Positions 17,536 to 26,044 of a stretch of 37,397 nt of DNA are shown piece after piece. The position numbers and the translations under genes are program-made. Each line of letters opens with the position of its first letter. Positions within the stretch are counted from its first letter, which is position 1. Below the pieces are notes generated by a model. That model was not told where the DNA came from, ran no database searches, and was given only the letters and a program-made list of their open reading frames with translations. This DNA is from Planctomycetota bacterium (GTDB lineage Bacteria > Planctomycetota > Phycisphaerae > Phycisphaerales > Phycisphaeraceae): assembly GCA_024279275.1 (NCBI GenBank), contig JAJRRS010000083.1:1-37397 (forward strand), read 5' to 3'.

Positions 17536-18954
17536 TCACGGGGATTTGGGTTTGTAATCGACGGGCTTGTCCCGGTCATACGCCTTGGGCTTGTGGCATC
17601 CCGGCGCGCAGCTCCCCCCAGCGTCGGTCTGCCTGTAGTTGATCGGAAGCTCCCACTTGCCATACGGCACGGACTCGCGCAGGTGCAGGGGGAGCGAACT
17701 GGCGTGGACGTTATGGCAAGCCCGACAGGTCCGCCCGCGCGGGTCTTTATTCACATGCAGGTAGTGCAGGTTCTGATTGCCGTTGCGGAAACCGGTAAGC
17801 CCCCTGGCGTTGGGCGTCAGGACCAACTGCTGGTCGTGGCAACTAAAGCACAGGTCATAACTGTTCAGGTCAAACGGCTCGTAGAACGTCTCGGGGTAGT
17901 CCCGGACCAGCAGCTTCGCGGAGTCGGAACCATGCACGTTGTGGCAGCCGCCGCAACTGCCGTCCTTGATCGGCCCGTGCTTGATGAGTCTGGGGTCCGC
18001 CAACTCCGTGACCGAGTTGATAATCCGACCGTCCTCAGCGGTGATCGACCGGTCGTGACAGGTCAGACACAAGTCGATCGGTGTGTCTTTAAGAAGTTTG
18101 GCGAGGTCTCCGCCGTGGGGCGTGTGGCAGTTAACGCAGCCGCGGTCCTGGGTCACCGCCGAGTGTTTGTGTGTAGCCTGCGACACCGCTTCCTTGACCT
18201 GCTCGTGGCAGGTGGTGCACAGCTCGACCGTGGGCTGTTTGACCATCATCGGCTGGTCCGAGGCGTGCGGGTCGTGGCAGGCGAGGCAGTCTTTCCTGGC
18301 TGGCTCGTGTACGAAACTGACGTCTGCCAGTTGTTGCTGCATCTCCGAGTGACAGCCGATGCACAGGTCCCGACCGGTCTCGACCAGGAGCTTGGGGTTC
18401 TTAGAGGCGTGTGGTTCGTGGCACATGGTGCAGGCACCCGCCGCGACAGGGCCGTGCACGAATAGCTTGTCGTCAACGACGTCCTGGTGACAGGTGGCGC
18501 ACAGCTCGCTCATGGATTCGCCCTTAAGAAAGCCGCGATCGAACCCGCCGTGTGGGTCGTGGCACGAGGTGCAGTCGCGCTCCGTCACCGGCTCATGCAG
18601 GGTGGTTGCGCCTTGCGTATCGATCACATGGCAGAAGGTGCAGGCATCCGCTTTTTCACGGGCGGGTATGTAGCTGTGGGTCTTGGCATCGGTGAGCGTG
18701 TGGCAGGCGTCGCAGGCGTTGACGTTCACCGGGCCGTGCAGCACGTTGTGACGCTTGACGTTCGCGTGGCAGTCGGCGGTGACGCAGCTTTGTTGTTCGA
18801 CCTCGGTCGTAGGCGCGGTGACGGTTACTGCGACAGATTCAACGGCGGGGTCAGGCTGGGAAACCTGGGCCTGGGCACGGAGCGTTGTCACGATACCGGC
18901 GAGGCCGATCACCGTGATCGTTAAGACAATCAGGGGTGTGAGGTTGTACTTCAT
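17536..18954 (-). CDS. Periplasmic 15-haem cytochrome c (paralogue 2)
   Basis: The ATG at 18954 overlaps the upstream stop by 4 bases and is followed by a signal anchor (LIVLTITVIGLAGIVTTLRAQA). The product is 472 aa. Haem sites in order: CVTADCH (four-residue spacer), CDACH, CTFCH, CTSCH, CATCH, CTMCH, CIGCH, CLACH, CTTCH, CVNCH, CLTCH, CGGCH, CFSCH, CRACH and CAPGCH (three-residue spacer). This gives 15. Regular HGPV/HEP and CHDPHG units place a distal His 20-30 residues apart, as in elongated cytochrome c wires. It aligns along its whole length with the 526-aa neighbour at 18951-20531 (including the NLHYLHVNKD motif), so the pair arose by tandem duplication. Likely role: periplasmic electron relay. 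Confidence 0.92.
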   Translation of the reverse strand: MKYNLTPLIVLTITVIGLAGIVTTLRAQAQVSQPDPAVESVAVTVTAPTTEVEQQSCVTADCHANVKRHNVLHGPVNVNACDACHTLTDAKTHSYIPAREKADACTFCHVIDTQGATTLHEPVTERDCTSCHDPHGGFDRGFLKGESMSELCATCHQDVVDDKLFVHGPVAAGACTMCHEPHASKNPKLLVETGRDLCIGCHSEMQQQLADVSFVHEPARKDCLACHDPHASDQPMMVKQPTVELCTTCHEQVKEAVSQATHKHSAVTQDRGCVNCHTPHGGDLAKLLKDTPIDLCLTCHDRSITAEDGRIINSVTELADPRLIKHGPIKDGSCGGCHNVHGSDSAKLLVRDYPETFYEPFDLNSYDLCFSCHDQQLVLTPNARGLTGFRNGNQNLHYLHVNKDPRGRTCRACHNVHASSLPLHLRESVPYGKWELPINYRQTDAGGSCAPGCHKPKAYDRDKPVDYKPKSP

Positions 18955-20531
18955 GAGGGGTCCCCATCGGTTGAGGCGTTGTCGGGCGGAGGCGTGGGAG
19001 TCGTCGTGTCCGCCGGCGTGGCCGTTGCATCGGATCGGCGATAGGTTTTTTGTTCGTGGCATCCTGGGGAGCATGAGCCGCCATCATCGGTCTTGGTGAA
19101 ATTGATCGGCATCGCCCATTGGGAACCCTCGAATGGGACATCGACGGCGATGTGGTCGGGGCGGTCGCTGCCGTGGATGTCGTGGCAGGCCTTGCAGGTG
19201 CGCCCCTTCTTGTCGCGATTCACATGCAGGTAGTGCAGGTTCTGGCTCCCGTCTCGGAAGCCCGTCAGGGTGTCGGTGGTTTCGGTCAGCACCAGGTCCG
19301 AGCTGTGACACTCAAAGCACAGGGCGTAGTTGGTCAGGTCGAATGAGGCGTAGAACGTATCGGGGAAGGATTCGCGTAGGAGCCGGGCGTTTTCGCTGCC
19401 GTGGACACTGTGGCAGGCCGCGCAGTCGCCGGCGCGCACCGGGCCGTGCAGGAACCGGCGGTTCAGTGTGGGTTGCATGTCGGGGATGGTTCGACCGTCG
19501 GCGGCCTCGATCGGCTGGTTGTGGCATGTCATGCACAGCCGGTCGGCGCGGTCACGCAACAGGTTAGGCCCGGCGGCGGCGTGCGGGTCGTGGCAGTTGG
19601 CGCAGCCGTCCTTGATGAACATCGCGTCGTGCGACACCGGCTGAGCTTTGATGCGCTTAGCCATCTCTTCGTGACAGCTAAAACAGGTCTCGGGGATTGC
19701 TGCGGATAACTGGTATGGGAACCCGCTGGTGTGGGCGTCGTGACAGGTTGTGCAGGTCTGCTTCACGGGTTCATGGACAAACGGCGAGTTGGCGACTTGC
19801 GCCTCGATGCCGGTGTGACAACTGAAGCACTGCCCGGGCTGGTCGCCCTGACGCAGAAGGTTTTTGGCGTTGGCCTCGTGCGGCTGGTGGCAGACGGTGC
19901 ACTGCCCGGCGGCGAACGGACCGTGGGCGTATTTCTTCAGTGGTGTTTCGTGACACGTCGCACAGACCAGCTCGACCGTCGGTTGATTCAGCAGAAACTT
20001 CGTGTCTGACTTATGTGGGTCGTGGCAAGCGATGCAGCCGGAATCCTCCACGGCGGCGTGCTCCTGTGTACGCGCTCCGACGACCGGGTGGCAGAAGGTG
20101 CAGGTCTGGTTGCCGGGCCGCATCAGGGGGTAGATGTGCCCGCCGGTATCAGGCTCGTGGCAGGACTGGCAGTTAGCGACCGCGACAGGGCCGTGGACAT
20201 GTCGGGCGTTGACAAGACCGGTGTGGCAGCCGGGCGTGATGCAGGAAGCGTCCAACGGCAGATCGTCGGTCGGTTTCGGGAGAGGCTCGATTGAGGCATC
20301 GATCTGGATAACGCCTGTTTTGCCGGGGTCGGTGCGCAGGGTATCTGACCCGTCTTTCGACTCGTAGTGGCCAGTCGATGCTGCAGGTGTGTCAGTTTTG
20401 GTCGTCAGCTCTCCCGGTTCCTCGTGTCCACAGCCCAGCAGCAATAACATCAGGCACGCGCACAGCACAACGGGCGCGCAGCACCACCATTTTCGGGGAC
20501 CGGCACGCGGATTGGCTGGGCGTGGGTTCAC
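18951..20531 (-). CDS. 15-haem cytochrome c lipoprotein (paralogue 1)
   Basis: A 526-aa protein with a hydrophobic start ending in LLGC (Cys34), a lipobox, unlike its paralogue's uncleaved or signal-peptide start. Haem sites: CITPGCH (four-residue spacer), CQSCH, CTFCH, CIACH, CATCH, CTVCH, CFSCH, CTTCH, CFSCH, CANCH, CMTCH, CAACH, CFECH, CKACH and CSPGCH (three-residue spacer). This gives 15. Shared landmarks with paralogue 2 are the first CX4CH, NLHYLHVNRD, the CHDIHGSD pair and the last CX3CH. An acidic spacer lies at about 35-90 and a Thr/Pro-rich tail at the end. Its ATG overlaps the NapC-type gene's stop by 4 bases. Lipid anchoring suggests a fixed membrane-side relay partnered with a soluble twin. 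Confidence 0.92.
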   Translation of the reverse strand: MNPRPANPRAGPRKWWCCAPVVLCACLMLLLLGCGHEEPGELTTKTDTPAASTGHYESKDGSDTLRTDPGKTGVIQIDASIEPLPKPTDDLPLDASCITPGCHTGLVNARHVHGPVAVANCQSCHEPDTGGHIYPLMRPGNQTCTFCHPVVGARTQEHAAVEDSGCIACHDPHKSDTKFLLNQPTVELVCATCHETPLKKYAHGPFAAGQCTVCHQPHEANAKNLLRQGDQPGQCFSCHTGIEAQVANSPFVHEPVKQTCTTCHDAHTSGFPYQLSAAIPETCFSCHEEMAKRIKAQPVSHDAMFIKDGCANCHDPHAAAGPNLLRDRADRLCMTCHNQPIEAADGRTIPDMQPTLNRRFLHGPVRAGDCAACHSVHGSENARLLRESFPDTFYASFDLTNYALCFECHSSDLVLTETTDTLTGFRDGSQNLHYLHVNRDKKGRTCKACHDIHGSDRPDHIAVDVPFEGSQWAMPINFTKTDDGGSCSPGCHEQKTYRRSDATATPADTTTPTPPPDNASTDGDPS

Positions 20532-22075
20532 GGCTGTGTCTCGCTTACCGTGGCATCGATCCGTGGCACGGACTTCAGCTTGTCAAGGATCTTGTTGTAG
20601 TTTTCAATCGAGACGTTGAGCAGGGCCGTGGCGTAGGTGACGTTGTGTACGCCGTGCCCAAGCGCGACCAACCGGATGTTGTGGTCGGCGTCGTCGAGCA
20701 GGCGTTGGAGCTTGAGCTGCTCGTCGGGCGGTATCACGGCAGCGGCGAGCACACCACTTGCCAGTAGCTGTTGCTGTTGGGCAAGCGTGAGATGATCCGC
20801 GATGGTGTCGCGCCATTCGTCGAGTACGCCGGTGTAATGGCTTTCGTGGCAGTAGTCGCAGGACGCCTGTGCGGCGATGTAGGTTTGCCCAGTGATCTCG
20901 GCGATTTCCTGTGTGAATTCTCTCTGCTTGTGACAAGCGACGCAGTCGACCTGGGCATTAAACATCGGGCTTGGCATGTCTGGGACGCCGCGGCCGCCGG
21001 TGCCGCTGTAGATATTTGCAGGGCCGTTGTGGGTGAGGTCGTGACACTGGGCGCAGGTACTTTTCTCGCCGCCGACATGGGGGTCCGGCCCCGCCATCAG
21101 GCCACCGGATGCCGCAAGTCCTGCGGTGAGGTGGTGGACGATCTGCACATGACAACTCGAGCACTCGACCTTGTTGTCGGTGATGTGGATTTTGTGCATG
21201 AAGCTGGTTTCGCCATAGCGAGCGATCTGAGTTGGTTTGTTGTGACAGGTCCAACACAACTGTTTGGGCACGGCCCCGTCGCCTGACACCGCATCGACGT
21301 GACAGTTTTCACAGGTCACGCCACGGTCGATGTAGTCTTTGTGATTGAAGACCCCTGTTGCGAGTTTTATTTCTGATGCCGGTGCGTCGTGGCAGGATTG
21401 GCAGCCGCCGAGCGTCTGGTCGTCGCGCCCGTGCTCCAGGCCCTTGAAGTGGCAGAGGAAGCAGGTGTCCAGGGTCACGACCAGGTGCTGGCCCTGCACG
21501 ATCTGCGAGTGACATGAAACGCAACGCAACTGCTTGCCGCGGCGTAGCTCGGTGAGGTGGGGTGTGTGATCGAACTTGATCGTGATCGTCGTGCCGCGCT
21601 GGGTCTGGATCGGCCAATCGACTCTGCCTTCCAGCAGTCGTTTCTCGTGGCAACCGTCGCGCATGCAGGAGCTGTCGCGGACCTCGGCGTGCGGCTTGGA
21701 GCCGTAGGTTTTCGTGATGTACTTGGCCGCCTGGCTGGAGGCCTGCCACTTGCCCTTGATCGTATTCTCAAGCCCCGGCTCGAAGTGGCACATCACACAC
21801 GCCACATCTTTATGCGTCGAGGTATGCCAGGCCTGATAGTACGGCTCCATGATATGACACGACCGGCAGAAGTCCGGCTGCATCGAATACTCGGCAAAAC
21901 CCGCCGTCCCCAGGAGTAGCCCCCCCATCACCAACAATGCCCAACCCCAGCGGCTCGGGGCGACGCGCAGCCAGCGCCCTTCGCGCCGACGCAGGCCCAT
22001 CCACCGCCACCCACGCAGAGGTTGCTTGGGAACCGGTGCATTCTTGTCGTGTTGGTCCGGGTTTTCTGCACACAT
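20528..22075 (-). CDS. NapC/NirT-type membrane-anchored dodecahaem cytochrome c
   Basis: A 515-aa protein with one membrane helix (residues 43-62) followed directly by CRSCHIM (70-76), the NapC/NrfH-type first haem site where Met can ligate haem, and CVMCH (93). Ten further sites follow: CMRDGCH (four-residue spacer), CVSCH, CFLCH, CQSCH, CENCH, CWTCH, CSSCH, CAQCH, CVACH, CDYCH. The total is 12, far more than the four of NapC itself, so it is a NapC head with a long multihaem body. A haem-free helical stretch of about 100 residues closes the protein. Such proteins take electrons from quinol or from a membrane cytochrome b and pass them to periplasmic cytochromes. The cytochrome b/c gene is directly upstream with a 12-base gap. 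The 15-haem lipoprotein follows with overlap. Confidence 0.92.
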   Translation of the reverse strand: MCAENPDQHDKNAPVPKQPLRGWRWMGLRRREGRWLRVAPSRWGWALLVMGGLLLGTAGFAEYSMQPDFCRSCHIMEPYYQAWHTSTHKDVACVMCHFEPGLENTIKGKWQASSQAAKYITKTYGSKPHAEVRDSSCMRDGCHEKRLLEGRVDWPIQTQRGTTITIKFDHTPHLTELRRGKQLRCVSCHSQIVQGQHLVVTLDTCFLCHFKGLEHGRDDQTLGGCQSCHDAPASEIKLATGVFNHKDYIDRGVTCENCHVDAVSGDGAVPKQLCWTCHNKPTQIARYGETSFMHKIHITDNKVECSSCHVQIVHHLTAGLAASGGLMAGPDPHVGGEKSTCAQCHDLTHNGPANIYSGTGGRGVPDMPSPMFNAQVDCVACHKQREFTQEIAEITGQTYIAAQASCDYCHESHYTGVLDEWRDTIADHLTLAQQQQLLASGVLAAAVIPPDEQLKLQRLLDDADHNIRLVALGHGVHNVTYATALLNVSIENYNKILDKLKSVPRIDATVSETQP

Positions 22076-22087
22076 GATTGAAGACTC

Positions 22088-24337
22088 CTATATCCAGCCA
22101 AGCCCCGCCAGGATGATCAACGTGACCATCGCCAGTCCGATCGACATCGCGGTAACACCTATGATTACGGCGGCGATGCGCTGCCACTTCGGCGGGGCGT
22201 CTACGCGCAATGATTCAAGCTCGCCTGACTCTTTGAGGCGTTGGTATTCCATCGGCCGTTCGTGGCGTAGCTCGTCCTCGTCCACCACACCGGTGAAGAT
22301 CACATCGTCCACGGGGAATTTTTCGGGGCGCAGGTTCGCGTTGAAGAAGTGGATCGTGAAGATGAACCCCACGGCAAGCAGCGCTTCGTAGCCGTGGATA
22401 ACGGTGGCGATGTTGAACCCCCAGCCGGGGATGACCATCGAGAACAGTCCGGGGAACCAGAGCATCAGGCCGGTACCACCGATGATGAATGTTCCGACGA
22501 TCTCGGCCCAGTAGTCGAACTTCTCCCAGTAGGTCCAGCGGTCAAACTTAGGCTTGCCCTTGCCGGTAAAGAACCAGCGGAACATCCCGAAACAGTCGGA
22601 GAAATCCTTGAGCCTAGGAAGCAAGGTGTAAGGCCCGATCAGAAGTTTACGGGCGGGCTGGTGACGGAATCGCTTGTAGACACCGACCGCGTGGATCACA
22701 AAATTGATCGCCAGAATGATCGCAAAGAACCGGTGCCAGAGGCCTGCGGCGTACCCGCCACCGAGCATCGCGGTCAACGCCTTGGCCCAGCCCTGGTCAG
22801 AGAAGAACAGCGGCATCCCGGTCAGCGTGAGTCCGAAGAATGTGATCGCGACCAGTGCGTGGTTGATACGGTTGATCTTGCGGAAGCGCTTGATCGCTTT
22901 ACCCTTCGCGGCGGGGTTGGGCTGTGCCTCGCAGGTCGTGTGCCGACGACGCTCGATCAGCGAGCGGATCAGCCACAGCAGAGAGTGTGTGCCGTAGAAC
23001 ACGAAGGTGATGCTCATGAGTATCACGAAGTAGAGCCAGACGGCGTGAAGGATCGGGAAGTTATTCCCATCGCGGAAATCGGCGTGCGGCATGAACTTCG
23101 CAAAACTGGCGTTGGCGTTTTTGTGGCAGGCGGCACAGGTCTCTACGCGGTTGTTTGCGTGAAGTCGGGAGTTGGGATCGGCGACCGGGAGGATGTCGTG
23201 CGCCCCGTGACAGTCGCTGCATCGCGCTGATCGGCTGGAACCCAGCTCGTTGACCTGGCCGTGGTAGCTCATGCGGTAGGTTTCGTAGAGTGAGGCTTTG
23301 CGATCTCCGTCACTGCCGATCCGGTCGTGGCACTGGCCGCACTCCCCGATGATGTCGCGCATGAACTCGGGGGTGGCGGCGTGTGTGATGGTGTGGGCGG
23401 CGTGGCAGTCGCTGCAGACAGGTGCATCGGGATCACCTTCCGCGAGTTTCTGGCCGTGGATACTTTTGGCGTAGACCTCCTCGATCCCCCGATGGCATTG
23501 ACCACAGGTTTCGGGGATCTGTTGGCGGTTGATCGAAGATGTTTCGTCGGCGGCGGGTCTGATGGCGTGTCCTTCGTGACAGTCGGCGCAGGTCGCGGCG
23601 ACGACCAGCCCCGCGATCTGGACCGCCTTGCCGTGTACGCTTTCCATGTAGCTCTGCACATACTCTGTCTCGTCGCGGCCGTTGGTTGTTTTCTCGTGGT
23701 GCTGGCTGTGGCAGTCGCCGCAGAGGTTGATGACGTTCAGTGGGTAGGTTTTTGCCCTGCGGTCCGAGGAGGGGTAGACGTCGTGCCCGCCGTGGCAGTC
23801 GGCGCAGGACGGTGCGCGTGTATCGCCAGCGGCGGCGGCTTCGGCGTGGATGCCCCGGCGGTGTTCGGCGGCTGATGATTCGTGACAACTGGCGGTGCAG
23901 GTGGCGGGCTGAAGCGTGATCGTATGTGGAAGCGTTAACGCGTCCTGGTGGCAGTCGGTGCAAGCCAGCGCCGCGTGTGGGCCGTCAAGAAGCGCCTCCG
24001 GGGCGGTGAACAGACCCGGGCGAGATTCTGTTTGCCGATCGAATACCGTCCGGTCCTGCGGGGGCGCTACCATCGATCGGCGTTCCGATGCGGAGAGGTC
24101 GGTGATACGCCGTTGGCCGTGGCAGTTGTAGCAGCGATCGTTCTGGGTTTGTGCCTGGGTCAGTTCTACGCCGTGCGCCGGGGAAACATACGCTAATGCA
24201 AGGCCGGCTACCAAGAGCATTCCAAGAACCCGGGCAACAACCAGGGTGCGGAGCGCACCCCGCCATGGACAGCGGGTGCGTGCCCATGTGTATCTGAGCC
24301 GGTGAATATTTCCCTGATTCAAAATCGGCCCGGGCAT
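22088..24337 (-). CDS. CbcL-like fusion of 11-haem cytochrome c and cytochrome b
   Basis: A 749-aa inner-membrane quinone-linked oxidoreductase. A signal anchor lies at 35-55. Residues 69-405 carry ten CxxCH sites (69, 126, 178, 206, 250, 278, 308, 333, 373, 401) and one CTASCH (147), facing the periplasm. Residues 430-745 are a cytochrome b of the formate dehydrogenase gamma/hydrogenase b type, with about six helices. Candidate haem-b histidines are in NHALVA (493), LWHRF (535), VIHAV (549), VIHGY (648) and TIHFF (663). This architecture is that of Geobacter CbcL, which has about nine c-haems and is needed for low-potential metal and electrode reduction. The name here rests on domain order, not a search. 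The ATG at 24337 has GAGGG before it and a sigma-54 element 85-100 bases upstream. The stop is TAG. Confidence 0.93.
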   Translation of the reverse strand: MPGPILNQGNIHRLRYTWARTRCPWRGALRTLVVARVLGMLLVAGLALAYVSPAHGVELTQAQTQNDRCYNCHGQRRITDLSASERRSMVAPPQDRTVFDRQTESRPGLFTAPEALLDGPHAALACTDCHQDALTLPHTITLQPATCTASCHESSAAEHRRGIHAEAAAAGDTRAPSCADCHGGHDVYPSSDRRAKTYPLNVINLCGDCHSQHHEKTTNGRDETEYVQSYMESVHGKAVQIAGLVVAATCADCHEGHAIRPAADETSSINRQQIPETCGQCHRGIEEVYAKSIHGQKLAEGDPDAPVCSDCHAAHTITHAATPEFMRDIIGECGQCHDRIGSDGDRKASLYETYRMSYHGQVNELGSSRSARCSDCHGAHDILPVADPNSRLHANNRVETCAACHKNANASFAKFMPHADFRDGNNFPILHAVWLYFVILMSITFVFYGTHSLLWLIRSLIERRRHTTCEAQPNPAAKGKAIKRFRKINRINHALVAITFFGLTLTGMPLFFSDQGWAKALTAMLGGGYAAGLWHRFFAIILAINFVIHAVGVYKRFRHQPARKLLIGPYTLLPRLKDFSDCFGMFRWFFTGKGKPKFDRWTYWEKFDYWAEIVGTFIIGGTGLMLWFPGLFSMVIPGWGFNIATVIHGYEALLAVGFIFTIHFFNANLRPEKFPVDDVIFTGVVDEDELRHERPMEYQRLKESGELESLRVDAPPKWQRIAAVIIGVTAMSIGLAMVTLIILAGLGWI

Positions 24338-24421
24338 GCTTGACCCTCGCCTTTCATGGAGCGTGGTTGATCTGGTGCGGCGCGTACCAGGCGCACGCGC
24401 ACCGACGCCTAGCGATCAATC

Positions 24422-24437
24422 TGCATACCGCGTGCCA
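24422..24437 (-). promoter_or_regulatory. Sigma-54 promoter of the cytochrome b/c operon
   Basis: On the minus strand: TGGCACGCGGTATGCA. It matches the TGGCACG-N4-TTGCW consensus at every fixed place but one (A for the first T of the -12 half), with correct GG-GC spacing. Predicted start near 24411, giving a 5' leader of about 74 bases before the ATG at 24337. Confidence 0.8.
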
Positions 24438-24571
24438 GAGATGACTGACGTAAATCCAGCTATAGGCTTTTGTTACTCGGGGTGGTTCTCGTGTTTGAGA
24501 ATAGGTGAATCCCACTGCTCCCGTTCACAAGACAACCGGTTGGCCCGAAGCCTGGATGAGAAGCGTGTGGC

Positions 24572-24597
24572 ATAGGACAGACATGGATCGCTCCTAT
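24572..24597. promoter_or_regulatory. Candidate activator site, ATAGGA/TCCTAT inverted repeat
   Basis: Six-base inverted arms separated by 14 bases lie about 135-160 bases upstream of the -24 element at 24422-24437. Only the location and symmetry support it; the motif is not clearly shared with the other two promoters. Confidence 0.25.
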
Positions 24598-24684
24598 CCA
24601 AAACGAAGTGACGTGTATGGGATAACCGGGGATAGAAACCTGCTGCTCTTGCACACAGCGGTACGAAGCTGACAGGTCCGCTCT

Positions 24685-26022
24685 TTATATAGATGGTGTG
24701 GACGTGTTGTGGTTTTGGGCGTTGCGGGACTTCGGTAGGAAGATCGTCGCGGTGGCACCTTGGCCGGCGGGGCTGGTAAAATCTATTCGGCCGCCCTGAT
24801 TGCGGATGAGGTTGTAGCAGATGGCAAGGCCCAAGCCTGTCCCTTTGCCGACGGGCTTGGTGGTGAAGAAAGGCTCGAATACCCGGCCAAGGTGTTTGGG
24901 GTCGATCCCCGGGCCGTTGTCGCCAACCCAGATCCGGCATTCCTGTCCGTCGCAGGCTGTGCCGATCGTCAGCCGAGGCTCGGGCACGTTGTCCAGCGCA
25001 TCCAATGCGTTAAATAGCAGATTGGTCAGCACCTGTTGCAGCGCGTGGGACTGGACCTCGATCACCGGGTCGTCGGGTGCGAGTTCTTTGATGATAGTCA
25101 CCGCGCGCTGGCGGTGGTCGAACCGGACCATCTGCAGGGCCGACTCCACCACGCTGTTGATCGGGACTCGTTCCCATTGGTAATCGGTGGGGTGGGCGAA
25201 GTCGGTTAGTAGTCTGACGATCTGCTTGATCCGCTGGACTTGCTCGCGCAGGGCGTCGAGGTTCTCGGGTTTGATGTGGCGCTCGTTGCGCTGCATCAGT
25301 TGCAGGACGCCGTCCATGCTGGCAAGCGGGTTGGAGACCTCGTGCGCGACGCCGGCGGCCATCTGCCCTAAACCGACCATTTTTTCCTGCTGGATCATGG
25401 CATGTTGCTGACGACGAAGTGCTTTGACCAGCACGCGGTTGCGTCGGTTCCGCGCCATCAGCCTTGCGCGGTGCCGGCGGAGCGCGGAGGTGATCCGGTT
25501 GGTGAGGTAGATCGTCAGCAACAGCGTGACGATCCATCCGACCAATTCCAACCGACCGTTACGGGTCTGGGGCCAGTTGCCAGCCAACTCGATACACAGC
25601 GTCAACATCACCGCCGCCGCCGCCGCGCCGCCGTAGGCCTGCACGGGTGTCAGCAGCATGCTGGTGAAGACCATGTGGAAGACAAAGAATCCAAGCAGCG
25701 GGCTGTGCGCGCCGCCGGTCCAAGAGGTGAGTACCGCCAGGCAGGCGAGGTCCGGCAGGATGTGAAGCCAGATGGTGATACCCCCCGCCGCTTCGTGGGA
25801 TCGTGCCATGGGCCGAACCCGCAAACGCAGCACGGCGTTGTAGGCCAGAATCACCAGGCCCAGCCCCGTCATCACCAGCGCGCCGTCGTGCAAGTGAAAC
25901 CATACGGCGTCCAGCAGCGACCCGACAACCACCGCCGATCCGGCGACCCAACGCAACCCAACCAGCCAACGCAGGTGGTTGATCATGAGTCTGTTGGGTT
26001 GTATCGGTTTTGTTTCGGCCAT
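24685..26022 (-). CDS. Membrane histidine kinase
   Basis: The start is the ATG at 26022 (445 aa), 22 bases after the preceding sensor gene; a longer frame has no membrane or family signal at its head. Residues about 18-175 form five to six hydrophobic helices with short loops, so there is no large periplasmic domain. The dimerisation helix has the phosphoacceptor His227 in VAHEVSNP. The ATPase has N-box Asn338 (LLFNALDAL), G1 VGDNGPGID (Asp368), F-box FEPFFTTK and G2 GKGTGLGLA (392-400). The C-terminus resembles NtrB-class kinases that pair with sigma-54 regulators; a candidate partner is the regulator at 31420-32799. With no sensing domain of its own, it likely gets its signal from the PhnD-like protein and HAMP sensor encoded just before it. 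Confidence 0.9.
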   Translation of the reverse strand: MAETKPIQPNRLMINHLRWLVGLRWVAGSAVVVGSLLDAVWFHLHDGALVMTGLGLVILAYNAVLRLRVRPMARSHEAAGGITIWLHILPDLACLAVLTSWTGGAHSPLLGFFVFHMVFTSMLLTPVQAYGGAAAAAVMLTLCIELAGNWPQTRNGRLELVGWIVTLLLTIYLTNRITSALRRHRARLMARNRRNRVLVKALRRQQHAMIQQEKMVGLGQMAAGVAHEVSNPLASMDGVLQLMQRNERHIKPENLDALREQVQRIKQIVRLLTDFAHPTDYQWERVPINSVVESALQMVRFDHRQRAVTIIKELAPDDPVIEVQSHALQQVLTNLLFNALDALDNVPEPRLTIGTACDGQECRIWVGDNGPGIDPKHLGRVFEPFFTTKPVGKGTGLGLAICYNLIRNQGGRIDFTSPAGQGATATIFLPKSRNAQNHNTSTPSI

Positions 26023-26044
26023 ACGCGCTAGTCCCGCCCTGAGT

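Larger units (their letters stand above)
24338..24684. other. Promoter region of the cytochrome b/c operon
   Basis: No gene is supported. On the minus strand it holds the sigma-54 element at 24422-24437 and, farther upstream, the inverted pair ATAGGA/TCCTAT at 24572-24577 and 24592-24597. The latter is at the usual distance (135-160 bases) for an NtrC-type activator site. The region also follows the stop of the histidine kinase gene, and no clear terminator is seen there. Confidence 0.65.

Noticed and set aside
20528-22075. Nitrate or nitrite reductase small subunit (NapC/NrfH) assignment
   Set aside because: Only the first 100 residues fit NapC/NrfH; 12 haems and no NapA or NrfA catalytic partner in the window argue for an electron-conduit role.
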